A stretch of 64,000 bases of DNA from Pandoraea terrigena (GTDB taxonomy: Bacteria > Pseudomonadota > Gammaproteobacteria > Burkholderiales > Burkholderiaceae), in contig NZ_CABPRU010000013.1 of the NCBI RefSeq assembly GCF_902459705.1, positions 62,001-126,000 of the forward strand, read 5' to 3'. Positions 9,414-17,996 of the stretch are shown piece by piece. Both the position numbers and the translations under genes were made by a program. The stretch's first letter is position 1, and each line of letters begins with the position of its first letter. The notes under the pieces were generated by a model. It was not told the origin of the DNA and made no database searches. It saw nothing but the letters and a program-made list of their open reading frames with translations.

Positions 9414-9748
9414 TGTTGTCTCCCGACCAATGTGAATATAAACCAATCAATCATTATTTTGATCGATTTGATCAGACGGAAGTCTAATCTCTGCCAGAAA
9501 AATGTGCAAACGTTGTGAAAACGGGGGAATCCCTAGGTAAAATCCGGTCATCAAGGGGGCAGGAGCGTCTGAATCACCCACACAATGATCGAATCAGTCA
9601 TTTTGCAATGTCGATCGTGAATGGATCATGCGCAGTCGGCGCGACGTGTCGGACGCGCGCCGCCCGCGGGAAGCTACACTATGCGCGCCGCGCGGTGAAC
9701 ACGTCGTTCGCTTGCATCCCCCTCGTTCTGCTCAGCATCGACCCATCC
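9414..9748. promoter_or_regulatory. Divergent control region of KdgT operon and DeoR gene
   Basis: This 335-base gene-free stretch separates divergent genes. The kdgT-proximal part (about 9430-9500) is AT-rich. Two related motifs occur: TGATCGATTTGATCAG near 9460-9475 and TGATCGAATCAG near 9586-9597. They share TGATCGA and ATCAG and could be operators for the DeoR protein; further GATC words follow to 9627. This is pattern reading only. No coding frame with family resemblance was found in the stretch. Confidence 0.4.
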
Positions 9749-10513
9749 ATGAAAGTTGCGAACCGCCGTGAGGCGATTTTCAAAGCCGTCCTGTCAGGCA
9801 TGACTGATGTCGCTGCCTTGTGCGCCCATTTCGGCATGTCGGAGGCGACGGTGCGCCGTGACCTGCGCGCCCTGGCGCAGGAGCGTCGCGTCGTGCGCAC
9901 TTATGGTGGTGCGGCCGCCCCCGTGCGCATGCACGAACCCGAGGAATCGCTGGAGCTGCGTCGCGAGAGCTTCCGGGAACAGAAAGATGCCATCGCCCGC
10001 GCCGCCGTGGCACACGTCGACGACGGCGACACCGTCTTTCTCGATGGGGGGACGACAACCGAGGCGATGGCTCGCTTTCTTGCCGGACGGGAAGATGTGC
10101 ACGTCGTCACGAACAATTTGCTCGTCGTCGGCGCACTGGCGGCCAACAAGGTGCCCGTGACGCTGATCGGCGGCGACGTGCGACCGTCGAGCATGAGCGT
10201 GCTCGGGCCATTGGCGCAACTGACACTCTCGCGCGTGTCGGTCGACAAGGCATTCCTGGGTGCCGACGGCGTTGTCGCTGGACGCGGTCTCTGCGAAGCC
10301 TCCGCCGAACAGGCGTGGCTCAAGGAGTGCATCATTCGTCAGTCGGCCGACGTGTATGTGCTGGTTACCGCCAACAAGCTCGACCGAGCGAGTCAGCAGC
10401 ACTGGACCCCGCTCGAACGGGGCTGGACACTCATCACCGAAGCGCGTGCTGACGATGACAAGCTTGCGCAATTCCGTACGCATCCCGAGATCACGATCGA
10501 GTCCGTAGCCTGA
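9749..10513 (+). CDS. DeoR-family transcriptional repressor
   Basis: 254 residues, the usual DeoR length when started at the ATG at 9749 (MKVANRREAIFKAVLSGM). The N-terminal HTH covers residues 5-55 (MSEATVRRDLRALAQE). The C-terminal sugar-phosphate sensing domain is of the DeoR/GlpR kind, with VFLDGGTTTEAMARFL, VVTNNL and the FLGADGV motif. DeoR proteins usually respond to a phosphorylated intermediate, here plausibly a tetronate 4-phosphate. It is divergent from the permease/kinase/pdxA2 operon and is its likely repressor. Upstream in-frame starts would add a low-complexity N-terminus and are not supported. Confidence 0.9.
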   Translation: MKVANRREAIFKAVLSGMTDVAALCAHFGMSEATVRRDLRALAQERRVVRTYGGAAAPVRMHEPEESLELRRESFREQKDAIARAAVAHVDDGDTVFLDGGTTTEAMARFLAGREDVHVVTNNLLVVGALAANKVPVTLIGGDVRPSSMSVLGPLAQLTLSRVSVDKAFLGADGVVAGRGLCEASAEQAWLKECIIRQSADVYVLVTANKLDRASQQHWTPLERGWTLITEARADDDKLAQFRTHPEITIESVA

Positions 10514-10514
10514 C

Positions 10515-10542
10515 GCACGGCTGCCTCATGGGGCAGCCGTGC
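10515..10542. terminator. Strong hairpin between convergent DeoR and symporter genes
   Basis: GCACGGCTGCC at 10515-10525 pairs perfectly with GGCAGCCGTGC at 10532-10542, an 11-base-pair stem with a 6-base loop. It begins 2 bases after the DeoR stop and lies 26 bases beyond the symporter stop on the other strand. It probably ends transcription in both directions, though no T-run follows. Confidence 0.65.
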
Positions 10543-10567
10543 CGGTTCGCGCCGTTACCCTGCGGGG

Positions 10568-11902
10568 TTAAGCTCGGCCCGGCTCACCTTCCAACGCCAG
10601 GTCGAACCCGTCCGGTTCACGCGGATCCTGTACGCCGTGCCGTTCGACGAGCGGTGAAAGCGCCGCTTCGTCTTGTGTCGATGGCGCGAGCACCCCTTCC
10701 CATTTGGCCACGGCCGCCGAGGCTACGGCATTGCCCAGCACATTGGTCGCCGTGCGTCCCATGTCAAGGAAGTGATCCACGCCCATCACCAGCAGCAGTC
10801 CCGCCTCCGGAATATTGAACTGGCTCAACGTCGTTGCAATCACCACCAGCGAAGCACGCGGCACCGCCGCCATGCCTTTGCTCGTCAGCATCAGAATCGC
10901 CAGCATCGACAACTGTTCGGCGAACGAGAGGGGTACGCCATACGCCTGGGCGATAAACAGCGTGGCGAACGTGCAGTACATCATCGTGCCATCGAGATTG
11001 AACGAATAACCGACCGGCAGCACGAAACTCGCGATGCGTGTCGGCACACCGAACCGCTCAAGTTGTTCGAGCGTCTTCGGATAGGCCGATTCGCTGCTCG
11101 CAGTACTGAACCCCAATAGCATCGGCACGCGCATAGCACTCACCAGCGAGAATACACGTCGACCGAACATGACACCGCCCGCCAGGACGATCATCAGCCA
11201 AAGCAGCAGCAATCCGCCATAGAACTCGCCCATGAAGCGACCGTAGGTCGCGAGGATCGAGAGCCCGCGCGTCGCGACGACATTCGCCAGCGCGCCGAAA
11301 ACGGCGAACGGCGCGGCCGCCATCACGTAAGACGTGACACGCAACATCACGTAAGACGTCTGGTCGAGCAAGCGCACAATGCTCTCCCCCTTCTCGCCCA
11401 ACGCCAACAGGCCGGCACTGAAGAATGCGGCGAATACGACGATCTGCAGAATCTCATTGCCCGACATCGCCGCCACGATGCTGCTGGGCACGAGATGCAC
11501 GACGAATTGATTGAGCGACAACCCGCCGGCATGCAAACCGGTTGTCACGTTGGCGGCCGGCAACGGCAGGCCCAGGGCGGCGCCCGGCTTCAGCCAGTTC
11601 GCCAGACAGGCACCCAGTACCAGCGAAAGCAAGCCCGCCGAGAGAAACCACGTCAGTGTGCGCAGACCAATGCGCCCAGCGGCACGCACATTCCCGATCT
11701 TCGTCACGCCGATTACCAGCGTGGAAAAAACCAATGGCGCGATGATCATCTTGATGAGGCGAAGGAATAGCTCCGCCAGCAGGGAGAAATAGCCACCGGC
11801 ACGCGCAGCGTCGTCCGCGGACAACCACGTATGACAGGCGTAGCCGACGGCGATACCGAGCAGCATCCCGATCAGGATGCGAATCGTGAGGGGGAACTTC
11901 AT
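10568..11902 (-). CDS. Dicarboxylate/amino acid:cation symporter (GltP/DctA family)
   Basis: A 444-residue member of the DAACS family, with the substrate-site NLDGTMMYCTFATLF motif (variant of NMDGT), the hairpin TSKGMAAVPRASLVV, and about eight transmembrane helices. It would import glutamate, aspartate, C4-dicarboxylates or another acidic or neutral amino acid with Na+ or H+. The ATG at 11902 has AAGGAG seven bases upstream. It is the last gene after the PhzF-family and ornithine-cyclodeaminase-family genes, so it probably imports the amino acid these enzymes act on. Confidence 0.85.
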   Translation of the reverse strand: MKFPLTIRILIGMLLGIAVGYACHTWLSADDAARAGGYFSLLAELFLRLIKMIIAPLVFSTLVIGVTKIGNVRAAGRIGLRTLTWFLSAGLLSLVLGACLANWLKPGAALGLPLPAANVTTGLHAGGLSLNQFVVHLVPSSIVAAMSGNEILQIVVFAAFFSAGLLALGEKGESIVRLLDQTSYVMLRVTSYVMAAAPFAVFGALANVVATRGLSILATYGRFMGEFYGGLLLLWLMIVLAGGVMFGRRVFSLVSAMRVPMLLGFSTASSESAYPKTLEQLERFGVPTRIASFVLPVGYSFNLDGTMMYCTFATLFIAQAYGVPLSFAEQLSMLAILMLTSKGMAAVPRASLVVIATTLSQFNIPEAGLLLVMGVDHFLDMGRTATNVLGNAVASAAVAKWEGVLAPSTQDEAALSPLVERHGVQDPREPDGFDLALEGEPGRA

Positions 11903-11947
11903 GATGGACTCCTTGACGCCCGCCGGCATTGCCGGCGAAACGGTGCC

Positions 11948-12862
11948 TTACGCCATGAGGCGTGTGTAGGCGAGATAAGCGACGGCGGCATCCTGCAAGG
12001 CGATGCCGACGGCTTTGTAGATCACGATGTCCGTGGCGTCGGCACGACGGCGCTCGCCAGCGGCAATCACGGTTGAGAGATCGATGAGGGCCGACGACGC
12101 GAGCCATGTCTGCACCGGCCCCCACAGGTCGCCGGTTTCGTGCGGCGTCTGCCCGGTCCAGTCGACGACAATGCGAGACGCGCGTCGCAACGAGGCATCG
12201 TCCAGCTCGCGTTGATCCTGGCGCGTCGCGCCGATGCTCGCCACGAATGCCCCTTCCCGTAACCACTCCCCACAGATCACTGGATCCGACGCACGCGTCG
12301 CAAGGACGACGAGATCGGAATCGGCAGCCAAGCGGGCGTCGACGACCTCGGCGGCCAGGCCATGGTCCCGTTCGATTTCGGCGGCGAGCGCCTGGGCGCT
12401 GGACGTGTCGTGACTATGAATTCGGACCTCACGCAGGTTCGGACGGCTCGCAAACGCCAACGCATGCGCCCGCGCCTGAATGCCACTGCCGAAGATTCCC
12501 AGCGACCGACTCTCGGGACGCGCCAGATGGGCAGCCGCGAGCCGCGTCGTTGCAGAGGTGCGGAATCCGGTGATCGCATCGCCTTCCAGCAGCGCCATCA
12601 ACGCGCCATCGTCCAACGAGAACAGCGCGATGTAGAAGCGAAATCGGCCTTCGATCGTCGTATAGAGCTTGCTCGCCGCGATGCGCTGCGTGCCGAGCAT
12701 CGCACTCATTACGCTGAACTTGACGTTGTCGAGACCGATGCGCGCACGCGGCTGCACCGCTGCAGCATCGCTCGCCATGTCGAGATAGGCGGTACGAATG
12801 GCATCGACCACCGACGGCACATCGAGAACACTGGCCACTTGTGCGTTGCAGAAGGTCTTCAT
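11948..12862 (-). CDS. Ornithine cyclodeaminase / ketimine reductase family protein
   Basis: 304 residues from the ATG at 12862 (MKTFCNAQVASVLDVPSVVD). It has the Rossmann motif LGIFGSGIQARAHALAFASR near residue 120 and the family's conserved Lys region (RIAASKLYTTIEGRF near residue 65). Like the gene at 549-1493, it could be an ornithine cyclodeaminase, an alanine dehydrogenase-like enzyme or a cyclic imine reductase. The two copies are clearly different in sequence. The start overlaps the PhzF-family stop in an ATGA junction, indicating coupling. The pairing with a PhzF-fold isomerase suggests amino acid catabolism. Confidence 0.85.
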   Translation of the reverse strand: MKTFCNAQVASVLDVPSVVDAIRTAYLDMASDAAAVQPRARIGLDNVKFSVMSAMLGTQRIAASKLYTTIEGRFRFYIALFSLDDGALMALLEGDAITGFRTSATTRLAAAHLARPESRSLGIFGSGIQARAHALAFASRPNLREVRIHSHDTSSAQALAAEIERDHGLAAEVVDARLAADSDLVVLATRASDPVICGEWLREGAFVASIGATRQDQRELDDASLRRASRIVVDWTGQTPHETGDLWGPVQTWLASSALIDLSTVIAAGERRRADATDIVIYKAVGIALQDAAVAYLAYTRLMA

Positions 12863-13785
12863 CGCGTCGGCTCCAGCATGGCGAATTCCACGGCGCCACT
12901 GATCCAGCACCCCGCATCGATATGATCGGCATCACGTAACGCCACGCGAATACACGACGGACGCCCCATCGCGAAGCCCTGATAGACGCGCATCGACGAT
13001 TCGCCTTCGGCAAGCAGGCCATAGTGAAGCGCACCGTACAGCGTCGCGGCCGCGGCAATACCGGTAGCCGCGTCTTCCGGATAACCGGACAAACGCGGAA
13101 ACTGCCGTGCGTGCAGCTCGAGTGGCCGTGCTCGCTCGAGCGCGAACGGATAAAGTCCGGTCGAGTCGAGTGCGTCGCACAGGGCGCGCACGTCGTCCAG
13201 GACGGGCGACAACGCGTTGAGCACTGACATCGAACGGACCGGGATGAGTGTCTTCGTGCGACTCGTTCGGGCATTGACGATGCCCAGGGGATCGAGGTCG
13301 CCCGGATCGAGTCGCAGCACCTGACACAGGGCGCCCACCAGCGACAGATCGTCGACGGGCTCGACAACGCCACGCGGCTGGCCGACATCGATACGGCGCG
13401 ACGTCTCGTCATATCGCACGTCGACGAGGCCGCTCAGTGTCTCGACAGTGGCATGGCACGTCGTCCACCGGCCGGCTTGGCGCAACAACCACATCGCGCC
13501 AAGCGTGGCATGACCGCACATCTCCATCTCGTGCGCCGGTACAAAAAAACGGAGCCGAACGGTGTGGCGCGGATCGCTGGCTTTGCAGACGAAAGCGCTT
13601 TCGTGGCCGTAGCACGCCGCGATCGCCATCATCTCATCGGATGACAAGCCATCCGCGTTGAACACGACGGGGGCAGGATTACCGCCGCCAGCGCCAGCAG
13701 AAAACACGCTGACGAAACGCAAGTCCGGCGCGTCATGGCCGCGCACGGGGAAGCCGGTTGGGGGAGAAGTGTTTTCCAAGGTCAT
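12859..13785 (-). CDS. PhzF-family isomerase/epimerase-like protein
   Basis: 308 residues from the ATG at 13785 (MTLENTSPPTG). It shows both PhzF half-site motifs: HESAFVCK and MEMCGHATLGAMWLL in the N-terminal half, and GYPEDAATGIAAAATLYGA in the C-terminal half. PhzF shares the diaminopimelate epimerase fold and catalyses proton transfer without cofactor; most family members have unknown substrates. There are no other phenazine genes, so phenazine synthesis is not indicated. It is first in an operon with the ornithine-cyclodeaminase-family and GltP genes and divergent from an AraC gene. Confidence 0.88.
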   Translation of the reverse strand: MTLENTSPPTGFPVRGHDAPDLRFVSVFSAGAGGGNPAPVVFNADGLSSDEMMAIAACYGHESAFVCKASDPRHTVRLRFFVPAHEMEMCGHATLGAMWLLRQAGRWTTCHATVETLSGLVDVRYDETSRRIDVGQPRGVVEPVDDLSLVGALCQVLRLDPGDLDPLGIVNARTSRTKTLIPVRSMSVLNALSPVLDDVRALCDALDSTGLYPFALERARPLELHARQFPRLSGYPEDAATGIAAAATLYGALHYGLLAEGESSMRVYQGFAMGRPSCIRVALRDADHIDAGCWISGAVEFAMLEPTR

Positions 13786-14106
13786 CGGAGCGCTCCGGGA
13801 GTCAAGTGCGGCAAGCATGCCGAAACCCTGGGAAACCGTCGCGCTCAATCCGGCCACTCGGGCCGCCCGATCCGGCCAAAGGCGGGTAAAGCCCGTATTT
13901 GCGCCTGCGAGACACTGCGGCCGATTCGGTCAGGGCGCCGCCCCCTCGTCCATTGTTGTCGCGTGGAAACGAGATGCCGCAAGCGTCATTCATCGCCCTT
14001 TGGCAAGCGCTATACTGAATGCCGACAGCCGCCACGCCACCGGCCCGGTGCCTTCACGGCCGTCCGCGCGGGTCGCGAATGGCCCGTCACGCAAAGGAAA
14101 TGCCTG
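13786..14106. promoter_or_regulatory. Divergent intergenic region, PhzF operon / AraC gene
   Basis: 321 bases without a credible gene. A TATACT box at 14011-14016 is a possible -10 element for the AraC gene, although no good -35 stands at the right distance. An AAAGGA ribosome-binding site at 14093-14098 serves the GTG start at 14107. Operator sites are probably present, but I cannot point to a repeat. Confidence 0.35.
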
Positions 14107-14961
14107 GTGAAGCCTTATCCGACCGCCCCTCGTCATCTCCATGGCGACCGCGTCGCCGATGTCCGGCATGTCTCGGTCGGCGAATACCGCACACGGCCGC
14201 ATCGACACGACGACGAGTTCATGTTCCTGCTCCCCAGGACGGGACAACTCGTGCTTAACGTCGAATCGAATGTCGCACCGGTACGCGTTGCACCGAAATC
14301 GTTCGTCGTCGTGCCGCCCGAACGCATGCACGACACCCGGGGCTACCGCCCCGAACAGGCCCACGTGGCCGTCTACGTTGCCAGCGATTTCGTGACCTTT
14401 TGCGAACGCAAAGCCCGACGCAAGCTATCGTGCGCGCGCATCTCGATATGGTCGGCACCCTTGCTGTTGCTCGATGCGGTGCGTGTTGCCACGGGCACCG
14501 CGCGCTCGGGCGAGGGGCCACCAAGCGAGCTATGGGCATTGCGCGCGGACCTTGCGGCCCGTACGTTGGCGGCGAGTTGCGTGGAGGCCGGATTGACGGC
14601 AGCGGCGTTGACGCCGAATCGGGCCGATGCACGTGCCGAGATCGTGCGCGACATTTGTGCATTTCTCGACGAAACGCTCGATCAGCCGATCCCGCTCGAG
14701 CGCGTCGCGTACGAGTTCGGGCTGTCGCAACGATCATTGACGCGCGTCTTTCGTGAGGCCACCGGTGAGTCTATCGTCGATTATCAGTCCCGGCGGCGCG
14801 TGGAGATCGCGGCAACGCTACTGACCTCACCCGGCATGACCGTGCTCGCGGCCGCGGCCGCCGTCGGCCTCGAGTCGCCGTCGTATCTCGCACGGCTGTT
14901 CAGAAAATACGGCTATGGGCCGCCGAAAGGTTACAAGGGGGATGCCGTGACGACGTCGTGA
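14107..14961 (+). CDS. AraC-family regulator with N-terminal cupin sensor
   Basis: 284 residues from a GTG at 14107, chosen for the AAAGGA site just upstream. The N-terminal half is a cupin-type ligand domain (RPHRHDDEFMFLLPRTGQLV). The C-terminal 100 residues form the double HTH: LERVAYEFGLSQRSLTRVFR and VLAAAAAVGLESPSYLARLF, ending with RKYGYGPPKGYK. It probably regulates the divergent PhzF, ornithine-cyclodeaminase-family and GltP genes in response to their substrate. The middle segment (about 110-180) shows no strong family resemblance. Confidence 0.88.
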   Translation: MKPYPTAPRHLHGDRVADVRHVSVGEYRTRPHRHDDEFMFLLPRTGQLVLNVESNVAPVRVAPKSFVVVPPERMHDTRGYRPEQAHVAVYVASDFVTFCERKARRKLSCARISIWSAPLLLLDAVRVATGTARSGEGPPSELWALRADLAARTLAASCVEAGLTAAALTPNRADARAEIVRDICAFLDETLDQPIPLERVAYEFGLSQRSLTRVFREATGESIVDYQSRRRVEIAATLLTSPGMTVLAAAAAVGLESPSYLARLFRKYGYGPPKGYKGDAVTTS

Positions 14962-14982
14962 CGACGGCCACGGCAAGCCTTG

Positions 14983-15735
14983 TCAGGCCGGGCGATAGAT
15001 TGCGTATACCTTTGCCACGTTGCCCCGACTTTCCCAACTGCACTGCGCGTTCTGCTCGACAAGAAAGATGTCGCCGCGCGAGAACGTGCCGCTACGTCCC
15101 GTTTCGTCCATGAAGGTCACACTGCCATCGAGCAGATGCATGAGTTCGTAATGGGCGTAACGCATCGCGACGCGATGATAAGGCGTCGAGTCCCACGTGC
15201 CACAAGTGAACGTCTCGTCCGCTGCGCGAAAGTCCGTGAAATTGCGACACGCCGGGGCCGGTGTGAGAAGCAGTTCAGCAGCCGGCCCGGCCGAAGGTGC
15301 CAACGACGGCACCTGATCAATCGGCACAATGTTGCCGTCGCCGACTTTCCCGCCCTCGCAGCGCATGAAGATGATCGATGTGGAGCCTTGCGTCGACCAT
15401 GAAAATGCCGAACCGCGAGGGAGCACCGCGCTATGTCCCGGTCCGAGGGCCAGCCCTCGCTCGCCCTGCTGAAACGTGATCGCGCCTTCGGAAACGATGA
15501 TGAACTCATCTGCCGGGTGCGACGCCACCGCACCGCGCCCCGCTTCGAGGGCAACGACACCGGCGGTCACGGGTCCCGGCAGCAGGTCCGCCAGACGGCG
15601 GCTCGCGAGAAAGTGGTCGTCGCCAGGCGAAGTCACCGGGGTGATGCCCTGGCGCTTGTCCGACACAAAGGTCTTGAGATCCAGGAAGGATCGGGGGCGC
15701 TCACATGGCGTCACGGCGCGTTGCAGTTCGGACAT
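14983..15735 (-). CDS. Two-cupin domain protein
   Basis: 250 residues from the ATG at 15735 (MSELQRAVTPCERPRSFLDL). Two cupin halves are visible: HPADEFIIVSEGAITFQQGE with PRGSAFSW, and HYELMHLLDGSVTFMDETG with VEQNAQCSWES. The fold resembles EutQ/ureidoglycine aminohydrolase-like and DUF861 bicupins. The function is unknown; such proteins next to aminotransferase/dehydrogenase sets may be isomerases, hydrolases or sensors. It lies 90 bases downstream of gabD on the same strand and converges with the AraC gene 21 bases away. Confidence 0.75.
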   Translation of the reverse strand: MSELQRAVTPCERPRSFLDLKTFVSDKRQGITPVTSPGDDHFLASRRLADLLPGPVTAGVVALEAGRGAVASHPADEFIIVSEGAITFQQGERGLALGPGHSAVLPRGSAFSWSTQGSTSIIFMRCEGGKVGDGNIVPIDQVPSLAPSAGPAAELLLTPAPACRNFTDFRAADETFTCGTWDSTPYHRVAMRYAHYELMHLLDGSVTFMDETGRSGTFSRGDIFLVEQNAQCSWESRGNVAKVYAIYRPA

Positions 15736-15825
15736 CTTGTCTCCAAGTATGGGGTGTTGAGTGCGAGCGGCGGCCGCCCCGCGACTTGGGGACGGCACCG
15801 CAGATCATCGTGACGGCGTACTTCG

Positions 15826-17298
15826 TCAGCCCAAATTGCCCTGACAGAGATACTTGATGACGAGATAGTCGTCCAACCCGTATTTCGATCCCTCCCGGCC
15901 GTACCCCGATTCCTTGACACCGCCGAACGGCGCCGCCTCGCTCGCGAGTGCGCCCTCGTTGATGCCGACGATGCCGGCTTCGAGCCCAGTCGCCACGCGC
16001 TCGATGCGACGCAAGTTCTCGCTGTAGAAATAGGCGGCAAGGCCGAACGGCGTGTCGTTGGCGCGTTGAATGGCTTCGTCCTCCGTCTCGAACCGGAACA
16101 GCGCCGCCACCGGCCCAAAGGTTTCCTCGCACGACAGCGCCATGTCTTCATGCGCATCACACAACACGGTGGGCGCATAGTAGTTCGGCCCCAGCGCCGC
16201 AAGACGCTGTCCGCCGGTGAGCACACGCGCGCCCTGAGCGAGTGCATCATCCACGTGTCGCGCAATCTTCTCGACCGCGCGCGCGTTGATCATCGGCCCG
16301 ATCTTCGCGAGCGAATCCGTCGCGGGCGCCACCTTGAGCGACGCCACGGCGTCAGTCAACAACCCCGCGAAGCGCTCGTAGACGCCTGCCTGGACGTAGA
16401 TCCGGTTCGGGCTCACGCACGTCTGACCGCCATTGCGGAACTTGGCCGCCATCAGCCCGGCGACCGCCGCGGGAAGATCCGCGTCGTCAAACACAATGAA
16501 GGGTGCATTGCCGCCCAACTCCAGCGACAACTTCTTGAGCGTCCCCGCCGACTCTCGCGCCAGGTGTTTGCCGACTGGCGTCGATCCGGTGAATGTGACC
16601 TTGCGCACACGCGAATCGGCAAGCCACTGCGCAACGGCACTCACGCCCTGGTCTCGCGACGCGGCAATCATATTCAGCACGCCGGCCGGCAAACCTGCCT
16701 CCTGCGCGAGATAAGCCAGCGCCAGCGCAGTGAGCGGCGTGTCCTCGGCAGGCTTGGCGACCACGGTGCAACCAACGGCAAGCGCCGGGGCGATCTTTCT
16801 TGCAATCATCGCGAGCGGGAAATTCCATGGCGTGATGGCCGCGACGATACCGATCGGCGCTTTCACCGCGCTCATGCGTTTCCCGCGCGCCTGGGTCGGG
16901 ATGATGTCGCCATAAACGCGTGTCGCTTCATCGGCAAACCACGCGACATACGATGCGCCGTAGTTGACCTCGCCCAGCGCTTCGGCCAGCGGCTTGCCCT
17001 GTTCGCGTGAAATGAGGCGAGCGAGATCGTCGCGATGGGCCACGATCGCTGCATGCCAGCGCCGCAAGAACGCCGCGCGCTCGGCGGGTAGCGTCGCGCG
17101 CCACGCCGGCAGTGCGCGCTCGGCGGCGTCCACCGCGTCTCGCGCATCGGCCGGTTGGGCATCGGACACCATCGCCACGGTTTCGCCCGTCGCTGGGTCG
17201 ACGACCGCGAAACGCTGCGCCGAGGCGGCGTCACGCCATTCGCCAGCGATCCATTGTTGCGTGCGCAGCAAATCGCCACGCGTGAGTTCAAGCGTCAT
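15826..17298 (-). CDS. gabD: NAD(P)-dependent succinate-semialdehyde dehydrogenase
   Basis: 490 residues, the usual GabD length. The protein has the aldehyde dehydrogenase oxyanion segment ITPWNFPLAMIARKIAPAL, the glutamate motif LELGGNAPFIVFDDADL, and the catalytic cysteine in GGQTCVSPNRIYVQ. Substrate-site features (AEALGEVNYGASYVAWFADE) match the GabD group, which oxidises succinate semialdehyde to succinate. The aminotransferase at 17997-19400 on the same strand could produce that aldehyde from 4-aminobutyrate. Close homologues use glutarate semialdehyde or other omega-oxo acids, so the exact aldehyde is open. Confidence 0.85.
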   Translation of the reverse strand: MTLELTRGDLLRTQQWIAGEWRDAASAQRFAVVDPATGETVAMVSDAQPADARDAVDAAERALPAWRATLPAERAAFLRRWHAAIVAHRDDLARLISREQGKPLAEALGEVNYGASYVAWFADEATRVYGDIIPTQARGKRMSAVKAPIGIVAAITPWNFPLAMIARKIAPALAVGCTVVAKPAEDTPLTALALAYLAQEAGLPAGVLNMIAASRDQGVSAVAQWLADSRVRKVTFTGSTPVGKHLARESAGTLKKLSLELGGNAPFIVFDDADLPAAVAGLMAAKFRNGGQTCVSPNRIYVQAGVYERFAGLLTDAVASLKVAPATDSLAKIGPMINARAVEKIARHVDDALAQGARVLTGGQRLAALGPNYYAPTVLCDAHEDMALSCEETFGPVAALFRFETEDEAIQRANDTPFGLAAYFYSENLRRIERVATGLEAGIVGINEGALASEAAPFGGVKESGYGREGSKYGLDDYLVIKYLCQGNLG

Positions 17299-17382
17299 GT
17301 TGCGGTTCTCCGGTTTGCGCAATACGGTCGCACGCCAGCCGCCCCGCCATCGGGGGGCAGAAGCATGCGTTAGCCGACGGTG

Positions 17383-17877
17383 TCAGCCCTGCGGCGGGAA
17401 TAGGGTTTCGAGCGGGTAGTGCGTTTTGACGAAGGGTGACTTGATGATCACGAAACTGAAGTACTTCTCGATGCCGATATCGCGTTCGAGCAACCCCTCG
17501 ATGATGCTTTGATAGTGACTCACGCTGCGCGTGACAAACTTGAGCAGGTAATCGTAGCCACCACTGGCGAGATGGCATTCGACAATCTCGTCGACGTCTC
17601 GGATGGCGTCGACAAAGCGAATGAAGTCCTCGCGCCGATGATCGGCGAGCGTGACCTCGGTAAACACAATCTGAATATCGCCAAGCTTTTCGAGCTGAAT
17701 GCGTGCCCCGTAGCCGACGATATAACCCGCCTTCTCCAGGCGCTTGACGCGGATCAGGCAGGGGCTTGGCGACAAGCCCACGGCGTCGGCGAGTTCCACG
17801 TTCGTGATACGCCCGCGCTTCTGCAGTTGGCAAAGAATGCGCAGATCGATGCGGTCGAGTTTGCTGTCCGTGCCCAT
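17383..17877 (-). CDS. Lrp/AsnC-family transcriptional regulator
   Basis: 164 residues from the ATG at 17877 (MGTDSKLDRIDLRILCQLQK). The N-terminal HTH (ITNVELADAVGLSPSPCLIR) and the C-terminal RAM effector domain (VECHLASGGYDYLLKFVTRS) are both complete. Lrp-type proteins sense amino acids. Its place between the aminotransferase and gabD genes, on the same strand, makes it the likely local regulator of omega-amino acid breakdown. Confidence 0.92.
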   Translation of the reverse strand: MGTDSKLDRIDLRILCQLQKRGRITNVELADAVGLSPSPCLIRVKRLEKAGYIVGYGARIQLEKLGDIQIVFTEVTLADHRREDFIRFVDAIRDVDEIVECHLASGGYDYLLKFVTRSVSHYQSIIEGLLERDIGIEKYFSFVIIKSPFVKTHYPLETLFPPQG

Positions 17878-17996
17878 CGTAATTTCGAAGCGCCAACAGG
17901 GGCGCGGCCAATCGTGAATCGTGAACGATCTTAACACAGCGGATTCGCCTTACAGGCTTGATCCTTACCGCACCGGCTATCACGTCGACCCCCTGT

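Noticed and set aside
12859-13785. Phenazine biosynthesis locus
   Set aside because: Only a PhzF-family protein is present. None of PhzA-E or PhzG is seen, and most PhzF-family proteins are not in phenazine pathways.
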